From: Pelosinus sp. IPA-1
GTDB taxonomy: Bacteria; Bacillota; Negativicutes; DSM-13327
Direction of reading: 5' to 3'
Assembly: GCF_030269905.1 (NCBI RefSeq)
Contig: NZ_BSVC01000003.1
Coordinates: 573,816 to 637,815 of the forward strand
DNA: 64,000 bases
How positions within the stretch are numbered: position 1 is the first letter of the stretch; each line of letters starts with the position of its first letter. Shown here piece after piece: positions 10,299 to 18,523 of this stretch. Made by a program: the position numbers and the translations under genes. The notes beneath the pieces are model-generated. The model worked only from the letters and a program-made list of their open reading frames with translations, had not been told where the DNA came from and ran no database searches.

Positions 10299-10437
10299 TT
10301 TATCCGATGACTAAACCGCTCTAAAACTCCCATCTTCTATTGGGAGCTAAGGCGGCTAAGTCCCTGGATAAGAAGGGCTAAGATTCAGATGGAGTTAAAA
10401 CTCTATTTGAATCAAGTCTTCTTTATAAAAAAGGACT
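10299..10437 (+). repeat. Repeat family B, copy 1 (internally deleted)
   Basis: This 139-bp copy begins TTTATCCGATGACTAAACCG and ends at AATCAAGTCTTCTTTATAAA. It lacks about 100 bp of the middle present in the copy at 42780. It keeps the outer stem (AACCGCTCTAAAACTCCCA pairing with TGGGAGCTAAGGCGGCT) and a GATTCAGAT/ATTTGAATC hairpin. The stretch 10270-10688 has no gene; it holds this repeat, a terminator, a promoter and a leader hairpin. Confidence 0.8.
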
Positions 10438-10462
10438 TGGCATTGGCCAAGTCTCTCTTTGT
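10434..10462 (+). terminator. Terminator-like hairpin after glpX
   Basis: GACTTGGC (10434-10441), loop ATTG, GCCAAGTC (10446-10453), then a T-rich tract TCTCTTTGTTTTT. It directly follows repeat B copy 1. Confidence 0.6.
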
Positions 10463-10571
10463 TTTTAAAATCGTAAATGATAGCACGTTTTAATTTTAAG
10501 TATTAATGTACTATTGATTTGTAAAAATTTAGCTGAAAGTTGCCAAAATGGTAAGCTAAATTGCTATGTTA

Positions 10572-10600
10572 TTGAAAATAGTATGCATAAATACTATAGT
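10572..10600 (+). promoter_or_regulatory. Promoter of the LysM/M23 gene
   Basis: TTGAAA (10572-10577) and TATAGT (10595-10600) with 17-bp spacing. An imperfect dyad ATAGTAT/ATACTAT lies between and over the -10. Transcription would start near 10607, upstream of the leader hairpin. Confidence 0.6.
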
Positions 10601-10621
10601 TGGTGCTTATGATATATTATG

Positions 10622-10665
10622 TGAATATAACATAGAAAGTTTCTATGTTATATTCATGTTTTTTT
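10622..10665 (+). terminator. Leader hairpin with T-run: possible attenuator
   Basis: A perfect 17-bp inverted repeat (10622-10638 with 10640-10656, single central G) is followed by a run of eight T (10658-10665). It is AT-rich but very long. It lies between the promoter at 10572-10600 and the ribosome site at 10677, so in the + direction it would form in the leader of the LysM/M23 mRNA and stop transcription unless read through. Confidence 0.6.
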
Positions 10666-10688
10666 CACAAAAAAGTGGAGGTAATGAT

Positions 10689-11600
10689 GTGAATTTGATT
10701 TGGATACAAAAACGATCGAGATTTTTATATATGTTGGCAGCTTTTGTTTGTGTGGGATCTCTTCTTTTTTTTGCGGGTAAGACCCCTAAGAATCAACCAA
10801 TAGAACCAAAGGTAGAGGCAGTTCAATCGGAGGAAAAAGCCAATATAGCAGCTCAGCCAGAAAACGTTCCTAAAAATAAAATCCACACTGTTAAAGAAGG
10901 TGAGACCTTGGGTGTGATTGCCGAGCTGTATAATATTGATGTTGATACTTTGCAGGGAGCAAATGAAAATTTGAGTACCGATATTCATCCAGGAGATCAA
11001 TTGATAATTTTACCGCAAAAAGGTGTACTCTATCGCGCAGACATGGGAGATACCCTATGGAGGATTGCAAATACGTTTCAAGTAGATGTAGCTGCTATTA
11101 TGGCGGCTAACAATAAGAAGGATGAAGAGTTAGCAATTGGCGAAAATCTGTTCATTCCTGGCGGTAAAAAAATTAAAGAGCCAGAACGGTTACTGGCAAG
11201 AGCCGAGTCACCAGCCTCACGTGGCGGTGTAAATAATCGTTTTATTTGGCCGACAGTAGGAGACGTAAGTTCTGGTTTTGGCTACCGATGGGGGAGGCAT
11301 CATGACGGTATTGATCTTGCTAATGATATTGGAACAACTGTTCGTGCTGCCCGCTCGGGACGTGTAACCTATAGCGGTTGGTCGAGTGGGTATGGTCGAT
11401 TGGTTACTATAGAGCACGATCAAGGATATACGACTTACTATGGGCATCTTAATGAATCTCTTGTAGAGAGTGGAGAGTACGTAAAAGCAGGTCAAAGTAT
11501 TGCGTACATGGGGAACACAGGGGACTCTACAGGGCCGCATCTTCACTTTGAGGTGAGAAAAAACGGTACACCGATTAACCCATATAATGTATTACCATAA
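10689..11600 (+). CDS. Cell-wall peptidase with two LysM domains and an M23 domain
   Basis: This 303-residue protein probably cleaves peptidoglycan cross-links outside the membrane. It has an N-terminal membrane anchor or signal (residues about 11-30), two LysM peptidoglycan-binding domains (about 57-105 and 112-160) and a C-terminal M23/LytM domain. The zinc site is H205-x3-D209 (HDGID) and H284-L-H286. The start is GTG at 10689 because GGAGGT lies 6 bases upstream; an open frame extends upstream to 10566 but crosses the leader hairpin. It could act in growth or in spore-cortex or coat remodelling like SpoIIQ/SpoIVFA-type LytM proteins; the intact zinc ligands favour an active enzyme. Confidence 0.88.
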   Translation: MNLIWIQKRSRFLYMLAAFVCVGSLLFFAGKTPKNQPIEPKVEAVQSEEKANIAAQPENVPKNKIHTVKEGETLGVIAELYNIDVDTLQGANENLSTDIHPGDQLIILPQKGVLYRADMGDTLWRIANTFQVDVAAIMAANNKKDEELAIGENLFIPGGKKIKEPERLLARAESPASRGGVNNRFIWPTVGDVSSGFGYRWGRHHDGIDLANDIGTTVRAARSGRVTYSGWSSGYGRLVTIEHDQGYTTYYGHLNESLVESGEYVKAGQSIAYMGNTGDSTGPHLHFEVRKNGTPINPYNVLP

Positions 11601-11658
11601 AATAAAAAAGACATTTTAGAATTGTATTATGTTGACGATTCTATCTATAAATAATGCT

Positions 11659-11704
11659 AAAAAAGCTAAGGGCAATGTGGAATCACATTGCCCTTAGCTT
11701 TTTT
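11659..11704 (+). terminator. Strong bidirectional terminator
   Basis: A perfect 15-bp GC-containing stem (11665-11679 with 11684-11698), loop GAAT, flanked by A6 on the left and T6 on the right. It can stop transcription from both sides: the peptidase gene (+) and the RelA/SpoT-like gene (-). Confidence 0.92.
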
Positions 11705-11740
11705 GCGGAATCAGATAGTATACATTTTTGATATTAATAG
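11703..11740 (+). repeat. Truncated repeat family A remnant
   Basis: GCGGAATCAGATAGTATACA directly follows the terminator T-run. It matches the left end of family A (ACGGAATCAGAAAGTATAACA at 40477), then the similarity fades. The right part of the element is missing. Confidence 0.5.
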
Positions 11741-11767
11741 TATGTAGCACTTTGTGGGAAAACGTAT

Positions 11768-11848
11768 GAAACACGAGGTCGCAGATGCAAAGAAAGCAAG
11801 GGATTTATATATTTCATGTCCTTCACATTCTTCATGCCTTCGTGGTTC
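11768..11848. repeat. Imperfect long inverted repeat
   Basis: GAAACACGAGG (11768-11778) faces CCTTCGTGGTTC (11837-11848). Similar ends are seen at 51219-51265 and 57529-57563. A short open frame from 11785 is not convincing. The 11601-11882 gap otherwise holds only the terminator and the repeat A remnant. Confidence 0.35.
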
Positions 11849-11882
11849 AAAAAGGACGCGTAGCGTTTTTCTTATGCCTTAA

Positions 11883-12677
11883 TTATTTCAACTGTTCTTT
11901 TAGTTCTTTTATTTTTAGATCCTTTATTAATATAGTTTTTTCATATTCTTTTTTTATGTCACTAAGGTTTTTATTCAGTTGATTGATAAAGGACGCCATT
12001 TCATCAGAGCTGCCCGCGATACGATTAAATAATAAAAGATTAGAAGCTAGTATTTGTGGGATTTCTTTGTGAGAATATCGCAATTGATGGTCGATTTCTC
12101 CATAGCCTTCTTCAAAGATTGTTCGTACTTGAATTTCTGCAATTACTTTTTGGTTAGTAGGGAAAAATTCTATCAAGTAGTGAACAGAACGATAGCCGGA
12201 TTTTCTTGAATTGATTTTAATCTTTAAATCTTCAAAACGCTGAGTGTCATCGCCTTCTCGAACATTTGCGGTAATTTCCATAACCTTCCAAGTTGTTGTA
12301 ATGAAATTGTGGATATCATCCCAATCTTCTTTGAAAATATGAATCGCCCTAATTCCAATTAAATCAGTTATTTCTTCTTTGTAATTTTCAACTGTAAACT
12401 GAAAATCTTTGCCATATGATTCTTTTCTAGATGGTGTTTTGCGAATGATTTTCTCGATAAGTCGTTCTGACTCTTTGACTCTAGATTTTACAAAATGTAT
12501 TTTAGGGTGTGTTCTTAGTGTACTAGCGATAAATTCAGCCTGGGTTTGGTACACATATTTATAGTTATTAAAATCAAGAAAAATATCTGTTATCGTTTCC
12601 CAATTTATTTCACTCTTGATAATATCATCTTCAGAAATATGATGAATTGTTAGAAAAGATTCTTTTATAAGGCTCAT
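11883..12677 (-). CDS. RelA/SpoT-domain protein (small alarmone synthetase type)
   Basis: This 264-residue protein has one RelA/SpoT nucleotidyltransferase domain (about 60-205) and a C-terminal coiled coil (about 225-264). Synthetase motifs are present: K64-S-R66-V-K68, DLIGIR (105-110), the G-loop SGYRSVH (160-166), E181-I-Q183-V-R185-T and the IDH at 195-197. There is no HD hydrolase, TGS or ACT domain. The start at 12677 is preceded by AGGGGAA at good spacing; the frame is open 28 codons further but without a ribosome site. It stands alone on the minus strand. It may make (p)ppGpp, or (p)ppApp as some toxic homologues do; which one cannot be read from sequence. Confidence 0.8.
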   Translation of the reverse strand: MSLIKESFLTIHHISEDDIIKSEINWETITDIFLDFNNYKYVYQTQAEFIASTLRTHPKIHFVKSRVKESERLIEKIIRKTPSRKESYGKDFQFTVENYKEEITDLIGIRAIHIFKEDWDDIHNFITTTWKVMEITANVREGDDTQRFEDLKIKINSRKSGYRSVHYLIEFFPTNQKVIAEIQVRTIFEEGYGEIDHQLRYSHKEIPQILASNLLLFNRIAGSSDEMASFINQLNKNLSDIKKEYEKTILIKDLKIKELKEQLK

Positions 12678-12886
12678 ATAATATTCCCCTCTGCATGAAT
12701 AAGCAATATAGATAATGTAATTATAACGAAGAATTCTATAATTAACAATTAATCTTCTCAAGATGTTTAATAATATATACGTGAATTGACCCTAGGCTTG
12801 AAATAGAATATTTTATCGCCTTTTTGAGAAATGCTAATAGAATGAGAAGCCATCAAGTTAACAAAATATACTATTTGGGGGATTCT

Positions 12887-14044
12887 ATGAATCTAGATTT
12901 AAACCTTTTACTGCCGTATCTTATTTTTGCCTTTCAGGGACTCACAGCTCCTCTTGGCAGTGTTATGATCATAGAGATTGCTAGGAAGTATTCTGTAGAT
13001 ACTTCAACGATTGGTTATGTTTTTGCTCTTGGCATTATAGGTGGCGGCATAGCAGCCTTAGCAAGCGGTTTTTTGCTAGAGGTAATTGGAAAACGCAGAC
13101 TCATTTTTGTAGGAATTTTATGTGGCGGATTGGCTGCTCTCTCAATTACGGTTTCTAATCATTTAACGATGTTTGGGATTGGTGTATTTCTTACAGGGTT
13201 GAGCAATTGGCTCTTGACGGCTGTTGGTAACGAGATCGTAATTGAAAATTACCAAGGAAACAAACGCTCCTCAAAACTTAACTTACTAAATTTCTTTTAT
13301 AGTGCAGGTGCGTTAGTAACTCCCGCTATGGCTGGTTCTATGTTAGCGAGGGGCATTCAGTGGGAAATGATTTTTTTGACGCCCTTTACGTTACTAGGAG
13401 CATTGGCTCTATTTGCTTACTTTTTAAAATCTAACCTGCCTAAAGTTCCTGCAAATTCATTGGAAGAACTTGCGCAATCTAACTCTAGTGAAAGTTGGAG
13501 CTCAAGTATGTATCGGACTAGCATCGCTTTGGGAGTTTATTGTATGTTGGAACTTAGTTATACCTATTGGATTGTTTTACATCTTCGGGAGAACTTGTCA
13601 GTAGATGTTGTGGAGGCAAGTTTGGTGCTGACTATTTTTTATATATGCCAGGCGATAGGTAGAGTTATAACAGGGATTGTAATAAACTACATATCTCTTT
13701 ACCGCTATATCATTTCCTGCGCTTTTATTGGTCTTGCTGCTGCCAGTTTCATTATTATTAGCAAGAGCTACGTAGTGATACTTTGCCTAACAATCTTGTT
13801 AGGGTTAGCAGTCGCTGGTTTGTATCCATCAATCCTCTCCTATGGAACCTTACAAGCTACGCATTCACCTCGTGCTGTGACTTTCTTTTTGACATCTGGT
13901 CTTGCTGGTTCCGTTGTGGGAATGTTGGTAACCAGTTTTCTAAAACAACAAGTTGGCTCTTGGGCATGTATTGTTGTCACGGCTGTATCGGCGGCATTGG
14001 TTATCCTATTGATAGGAAGTACTATAGAAAAGGGGGAGGGGTAA
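12887..14044 (+). CDS. MFS transporter
   Basis: A 385-residue integral membrane protein with about 12 transmembrane helices. The loop LEVIGKRRLIFVG (after helix 2) fits the MFS DxxGRR-type A-motif, and GRVITGIVINYIS appears in the second half. The general pattern resembles the FucP/TsgA-type or sugar-permease branches, but the substrate is not identifiable. The start at ATG 12887 has TTGGGGGA upstream; the frame is open to 12824 without a ribosome site. It is monocistronic or leads into the small membrane gene at 14124. Confidence 0.75.
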   Translation: MNLDLNLLLPYLIFAFQGLTAPLGSVMIIEIARKYSVDTSTIGYVFALGIIGGGIAALASGFLLEVIGKRRLIFVGILCGGLAALSITVSNHLTMFGIGVFLTGLSNWLLTAVGNEIVIENYQGNKRSSKLNLLNFFYSAGALVTPAMAGSMLARGIQWEMIFLTPFTLLGALALFAYFLKSNLPKVPANSLEELAQSNSSESWSSSMYRTSIALGVYCMLELSYTYWIVLHLRENLSVDVVEASLVLTIFYICQAIGRVITGIVINYISLYRYIISCAFIGLAAASFIIISKSYVVILCLTILLGLAVAGLYPSILSYGTLQATHSPRAVTFFLTSGLAGSVVGMLVTSFLKQQVGSWACIVVTAVSAALVILLIGSTIEKGEG

Positions 14045-14123
14045 CCTAGCCGTTACTAATTGTATAAATACCACTCACATCGGCAATAATAGACTCATTG
14101 TAGTTGTATATAAAGAGGTAATC

Positions 14124-14507
14124 ATGGCTTATGTGATTGGCTGTTTAATGGCTGGTTTGAGTTTCTTATTAAATAAAGTGTTAATACAGTATATTGGCAT
14201 TAAGGCTGTCATTAGTTATAGCCCTTTGGTAGAAGAAATGACAAAGACACTTTGTTCTTACTATTTAGCGGCTGATATTTTAGTTACCCATGTTGTTTTT
14301 GGTATTTTGGAAGCTGCTTATGATTGGTATTGTGACCAGTTGGGGCGGGGGGGATATGCAGCTTTATTTAGTATAGTAGGTCACACCGTTTTTGGAGCAT
14401 CTACACTTCTAATTTTACATATGAGTGGCAGCGTGGTCTTAGCAATTCTTGTAGCCAGCTGCATACATTTAGTTTGGAATGTAACAATGATTCGGTTATC
14501 TTCCTAA
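14124..14507 (+). CDS. Small PrsW-like membrane protein (putative intramembrane protease)
   Basis: A 127-residue, about four-helix membrane protein. It shows, in order, SPLVEEMTK (an EExxK motif in or at a helix), VVFGILEAAYD, VGHTVFGA and HLVWN. This sequence of Glu-Glu, Glu and two His sites is the pattern of PrsW/CPBP-like intramembrane metalloproteases, here in minimal form. AGAGGT precedes the ATG. The downstream neighbour is fin, an anti-sigma factor gene. PrsW of Bacillus cleaves an anti-sigma factor, but a functional link here is speculation. Confidence 0.5.
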   Translation: MAYVIGCLMAGLSFLLNKVLIQYIGIKAVISYSPLVEEMTKTLCSYYLAADILVTHVVFGILEAAYDWYCDQLGRGGYAALFSIVGHTVFGASTLLILHMSGSVVLAILVASCIHLVWNVTMIRLSS

Positions 14508-14558
14508 CTAGTTATAACTATAAGTTTTTACGTATTATTTTGGAGGCGAAAATGGATC

Positions 14559-14801
14559 ATGAAAATATATTATAGTTGTGAACATTGTGGTGATGCTATT
14601 GATACAATAGAGGTAGATGAAGTAGATGAAGTTAAGTTCGGTTTTGATTGCTTGACTGCTGAAGAACGCCAAGATATAATAAAAGTTGATTTAATGAAGA
14701 ATACTATGTATGTTCATTCTTTATGTGATAAGTGTATAGAGTCCATGGGATTTTTTGAGGAAGGGCTGCCTCAAAAGCAGCAAAAAGAGCTTTTACATTA
14801 A
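14559..14801 (+). CDS. fin: Anti-sigma-F factor Fin (YabK family, DUF2757)
   Basis: This 80-residue protein inhibits sigma-F so that sigma-G can take over core RNA polymerase in the forespore. It has two CxxC pairs (CEHC at 7-10 and CDKC near 57-60) for zinc and the family core VDEVKFGFDCLTAEER. The position directly upstream of mfd and spoVT is exactly that of yabK/fin in Bacillus. GGAGGCG lies 11 bases before the ATG; a second ATG at 14551 is out of frame and soon stops. No pth gene precedes it here. Confidence 0.88.
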   Translation: MKIYYSCEHCGDAIDTIEVDEVDEVKFGFDCLTAEERQDIIKVDLMKNTMYVHSLCDKCIESMGFFEEGLPQKQQKELLH

Positions 14802-14913
14802 GAAATCTTCGATCTTCACAGCTTATGATGCAGGCAAAGAGTAGTCGTACTTGCTTGCAAAAAAAAGGTGGATTACATTTCTATTGTTTGCAGTATAATA
14901 CAGTAAGGTACCA

Positions 14914-14943
14914 GGGCTTTAGCAACAGCTAAAGCCCCTTTTT
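14914..14943 (+). terminator. Intrinsic terminator between fin and mfd
   Basis: A perfect 10-bp stem, GGGCTTTAGC (14914-14923) with GCTAAAGCCC (14928-14937), loop AACA, followed by a T-run at 14939-14943. Confidence 0.9.
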
Positions 14944-15081
14944 ACCTGTCGCTCTTGTGAAGGATTAAGAGAGCTGCATGGTATGGTTGTGGTGTGTTAA
15001 ATACCACATGTTCAGTGACTAGTTTTTTAAAATATCATGATATAGTAGTATGAAAGTTTTCTGATTGTAGGATGAGGTGCT

Positions 15082-18000
15082 ATGAATAATTTATTTGAAA
15101 TTATGAAAAATGACCCAGGGATAAAGCGGGTATTTGCCGCTTATCAAATGACTGCTAGCCAAAGCCAAATTTATGGCGTAACAGGTGCGCAAAAAAGCGC
15201 ATTGTTGGCTGCGGCCTATCAATTAAGTCCAAGGCCTACTGTGATTATTACTGGCAATCAGGAGTCGGTGGAACAATTGCGTGCTGATTTTGCCACATTA
15301 CTTCCTGGTACCCTTGTTCTTGAATTGCCTGCTTTGGATATTATTACCTTTACTGCCGCTGCTAAAGGGGTAGAGTTAGCAGCCCGTCGTATGGATGTTT
15401 TAGGACGCATGATACGGGGGGAAAATCTGATTGTTTTAGCAACGGCTGAGGCAACAATCCAAAAAGTGTTACCACGAGAACATTTTGAGAATAATCGTAT
15501 TACAATAACCAGTGGTACAGAAATTATCCGTGAGGAATTATTAGAATCTCTGGTTCGATTTGGTTATGAGCGAGTGGAACAAGTAGACGGGCTTGGTCAA
15601 TTTAGTGCCAGAGGCGGAATTATAGATATATTCCCTATCAGCAGTAAAGTGCCAATTCGTTTGGAGTTATTCGGCGATGAAGTAGATTCTCTGCGTGAAT
15701 TTGATGCTGGGACACAAAGATCTATGCATCCTGTAGTGCAAGCTGACATTTTGCCTCTTTCAGAAGTAGAGCAAACAGGAACGCCTACTGTGTTCTTATC
15801 CTATTTGCCTTCTAGTGCCACTGTAGTATTTGATGAAGCTGCTCGCGTTCGGGAGCAGATGAGTAAGTTGGTTAAGGAAAATCCTGAACTGAAGAAAAGT
15901 ACTTTTACTTGGTCAGATATAGTAGGCGCTGCGAAATATTATAATGTAATGTACTTATCTTTAATGTTACAAAAGATTCCTTATACCCAACCTGATGAAA
16001 TTGTTAGTATTACGGCTAAAAGTATTGTGCCATTTCAACGTCAGATGGATATGTTACTCGCCGAATTAAAAAGTTGGCAGGAGCATAAATCATATACTAT
16101 TATTTTCATGTCAAATAGTGAGAAAGCCCTATCACTTCAGCATAGTTTGGCAGAGGACGGTATTCATGCTGTTTTTTCTGAAACAATTCCTGCCCTAGTG
16201 GAAGGCTCTGTATTAGTGACCGTGGGTTTATTAACGGCAGGTTTTGAGCTGCCACAGGCTCATATGGCTGTTATTACAGAAAAAGATATTATGGGCAGGC
16301 AAAAGAAAAAGCCTCGCCCAAGAGTGGGTAAAGGGCAGCAAATTGCCTACTTCCGTGATATTAAGATTGGCGACTATGTTGTACATGTCAATCATGGTAT
16401 TGGAAAGTATGTAGGAGTAGAGACCCTTGTTGTTGGTAACGTTCATAAAGATTACTTACACATCCGCTATGCTGGAGAAGACAAACTTTACGTTCCGACA
16501 GATCAAGTAAATCTATTACAAAAGTACATTGGTTCAGAAGGGGATGCACCTCGTTTAAACAAAATGGGGGGTAGCGAATGGCTAAAAGCCAAGGGAAAAG
16601 CAGAAAAGGCCGTGGCGGACATGGCAAAAGAATTGCTAGAGATCTATGCCAAACGGGAGATTGTATCTGGCTACGCTTTTGAGGCGGATACTCCTTGGCA
16701 AAAAGAATTTGAAGATGCTTTCCCTTTTGAAGAAACGCCAGATCAATTAAGTGCTATTACTGAAATAAAAGCAGATATGCAGCAGGCGAAGCCCATGGAT
16801 CGACTATTATGTGGGGATGTGGGTTTTGGTAAAACGGAGGTTGCTGTTCGCGCAGCTTTTAAAGCGGTTATGGGTGGTAAGCAAGTGGCGATTTTGGTAC
16901 CCACCACAGTGTTGGCTCAGCAGCATTATCAGACGATAAGTGCTCGGTTTGCCGGTTTTGGGCCAGTTGTAGATGTGATTAGTCGTTTTCGTAGTGCAAA
17001 AGAGCAACGTGCAACGATTGAGGCCTTAAGGAACGGCCAAGTAGACGTATTAATTGGGACACACCGTATTTTGCAATCGGATGTGAAATTTAAAGATATT
17101 GGTCTGCTCATTGTAGATGAAGAACAGCGTTTTGGGGTGAAGCAAAAAGAAAAGTTAAAACAGTGGAGTGCAGGCATTGACGTACTTACCTTAAGCGCTA
17201 CACCAATCCCACGAACTCTACATATGTCATTAGTAGGGGCGAGGGATATGAGTATTATTGAAACTCCTCCCGAAGAACGTTTCCCCGTACAAAGTTATGT
17301 AGTGGAATATAACGAAGAAGTTATGCGTGATGCAATTAAACGGGAACTAAAAAGAGGTGGTCAGGTATATTTTGTCTATAACAGAGTGCAAACCATTGAT
17401 AAAATGCATCGTAGGTTGTCAGAAATGCTGCCTGATGCCAAAATTAGGGTAGCCCATGGGCAAATGCCAGAAGAAATATTAGAACAAGCTATGCTTGATT
17501 TTTATGAGGGTAATGATGATGTATTGCTGTGCACTAGTATCATTGAAAATGGCCTTGATGTACCAAATGCCAATACCATTATTGTTTATGATGCAGATCG
17601 ATTTGGCTTATCACAACTTTATCAGATGCGGGGAAGAGTCGGACGTTCTCATCGTATGGCTTTTGCCTATTTTACCTATCGACAAGATAAAGTTTTGACA
17701 GAAGTAGCTGAAAAACGTTTGCAAGCAATTAAGGAGTTTGCAGAATTAGGTGCGGGTTTTAAAATTGCCATGCGTGATTTAGAAATTAGAGGTGCTGGAA
17801 ATCTCTTGGGAGCCCAGCAGCATGGACATATTGTTAGTGTAGGTTTTGAAATGTATTGTCGTTTATTGGATGAAGCTGTTCAACAGCTAAAAACTGGACA
17901 AAAATTCGAGGCACCGATTGAACCAGTGCTAGAATTTAATATAGATGCTTATATAAGTGGCGACTATATTAGCGATGCTATGCATAAAATTGAAATATAC

Positions 18001-18351
18001 CAACGTATTGCTGCCAGCAGGAATGAACAACATATTTCGGATCTTGTTGATGAATTGGTAGATCGATTTGGTGAGCCACCCACCTGTGTGGTTAATTTAT
18101 TGGAAGTTGTTAGAATTAAAAATTTAGCGAGAACAATTGGTATTCGGTCGATTATTCAGCAAAGTAATTATATTGAAGTCACATTTATTGACCGGCCTCA
18201 TGTAGAACCGACTCAAATTATGGCTCTAAAAGATGCGTTTCCCAATCGGGTAATGATGTATCCTGAAGGGATTCGTCTAAAGACGGCTCAAATTAAGAGT
18301 GAGACATTACTTGGCTGGTTGGTGAAAGTACTTAAAACATTAGTTCCTTGA
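15082..18351 (+). CDS. mfd: Transcription-repair coupling factor
   Basis: This removes RNA polymerase stalled at DNA lesions and recruits UvrA. At 1089 residues it is slightly shorter than the usual about 1150. In order it has a UvrB-like N-terminal region, the RNA-polymerase interaction domain (IGDYVVHVNHGIGKYVG), the helicase motor with Walker A GDVGFGKT (578-585) and DEEQ (679-682), SATPIPRTLHMS, the TRG region and a C-terminal TRCF domain. GAGGTG precedes the ATG. Context fin-mfd-spoVT-spoVB is the conserved Firmicutes order. Confidence 0.98.
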   Translation: MNNLFEIMKNDPGIKRVFAAYQMTASQSQIYGVTGAQKSALLAAAYQLSPRPTVIITGNQESVEQLRADFATLLPGTLVLELPALDIITFTAAAKGVELAARRMDVLGRMIRGENLIVLATAEATIQKVLPREHFENNRITITSGTEIIREELLESLVRFGYERVEQVDGLGQFSARGGIIDIFPISSKVPIRLELFGDEVDSLREFDAGTQRSMHPVVQADILPLSEVEQTGTPTVFLSYLPSSATVVFDEAARVREQMSKLVKENPELKKSTFTWSDIVGAAKYYNVMYLSLMLQKIPYTQPDEIVSITAKSIVPFQRQMDMLLAELKSWQEHKSYTIIFMSNSEKALSLQHSLAEDGIHAVFSETIPALVEGSVLVTVGLLTAGFELPQAHMAVITEKDIMGRQKKKPRPRVGKGQQIAYFRDIKIGDYVVHVNHGIGKYVGVETLVVGNVHKDYLHIRYAGEDKLYVPTDQVNLLQKYIGSEGDAPRLNKMGGSEWLKAKGKAEKAVADMAKELLEIYAKREIVSGYAFEADTPWQKEFEDAFPFEETPDQLSAITEIKADMQQAKPMDRLLCGDVGFGKTEVAVRAAFKAVMGGKQVAILVPTTVLAQQHYQTISARFAGFGPVVDVISRFRSAKEQRATIEALRNGQVDVLIGTHRILQSDVKFKDIGLLIVDEEQRFGVKQKEKLKQWSAGIDVLTLSATPIPRTLHMSLVGARDMSIIETPPEERFPVQSYVVEYNEEVMRDAIKRELKRGGQVYFVYNRVQTIDKMHRRLSEMLPDAKIRVAHGQMPEEILEQAMLDFYEGNDDVLLCTSIIENGLDVPNANTIIVYDADRFGLSQLYQMRGRVGRSHRMAFAYFTYRQDKVLTEVAEKRLQAIKEFAELGAGFKIAMRDLEIRGAGNLLGAQQHGHIVSVGFEMYCRLLDEAVQQLKTGQKFEAPIEPVLEFNIDAYISGDYISDAMHKIEIYQRIAASRNEQHISDLVDELVDRFGEPPTCVVNLLEVVRIKNLARTIGIRSIIQQSNYIEVTFIDRPHVEPTQIMALKDAFPNRVMMYPEGIRLKTAQIKSETLLGWLVKVLKTLVP

Positions 18352-18447
18352 AAAAAAGATATAAAATTCCGAATGACCATCCCCTAGTGATCTTCTATGT
18401 CCGAAGGCTCTGGCCGTTTAATTGAAGTTTTTTTAACACAAGGTGTG

Positions 18448-18478
18448 TGAATAAAAATGTCAAGTTGGATATATACTA
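18448..18478 (+). promoter_or_regulatory. Candidate forespore (sigma-G/F) promoter of spoVT
   Basis: TGAATA at 18448-18453 and TATACTA at 18472-18478 are 18 bp apart. This fits the sigma-G pattern GnATR, 17-18 nt, CATnnTA, with one mismatch (T for the first C). In B. subtilis spoVT is transcribed by sigma-G, so the match is expected. Confidence 0.6.
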
Positions 18479-18523
18479 TCTCTGAAATCAGTTGACAAAA
18501 ACTGTAGAAAAGGGGGGAAACTG

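Noticed and set aside
11785..11982. Open frame of 65 codons in the gap before the RelA/SpoT-like gene
   Set aside because: It runs over an inverted repeat and antisense to the end of the next gene; no ribosome site and low-complexity Phe/Ser-rich product.
14600..14625. Short tandem repeat of GTAGATGAA in fin
   Set aside because: It encodes the conserved EVDEVDEVKF stretch of the family; it is coding sequence rather than a repeat element.
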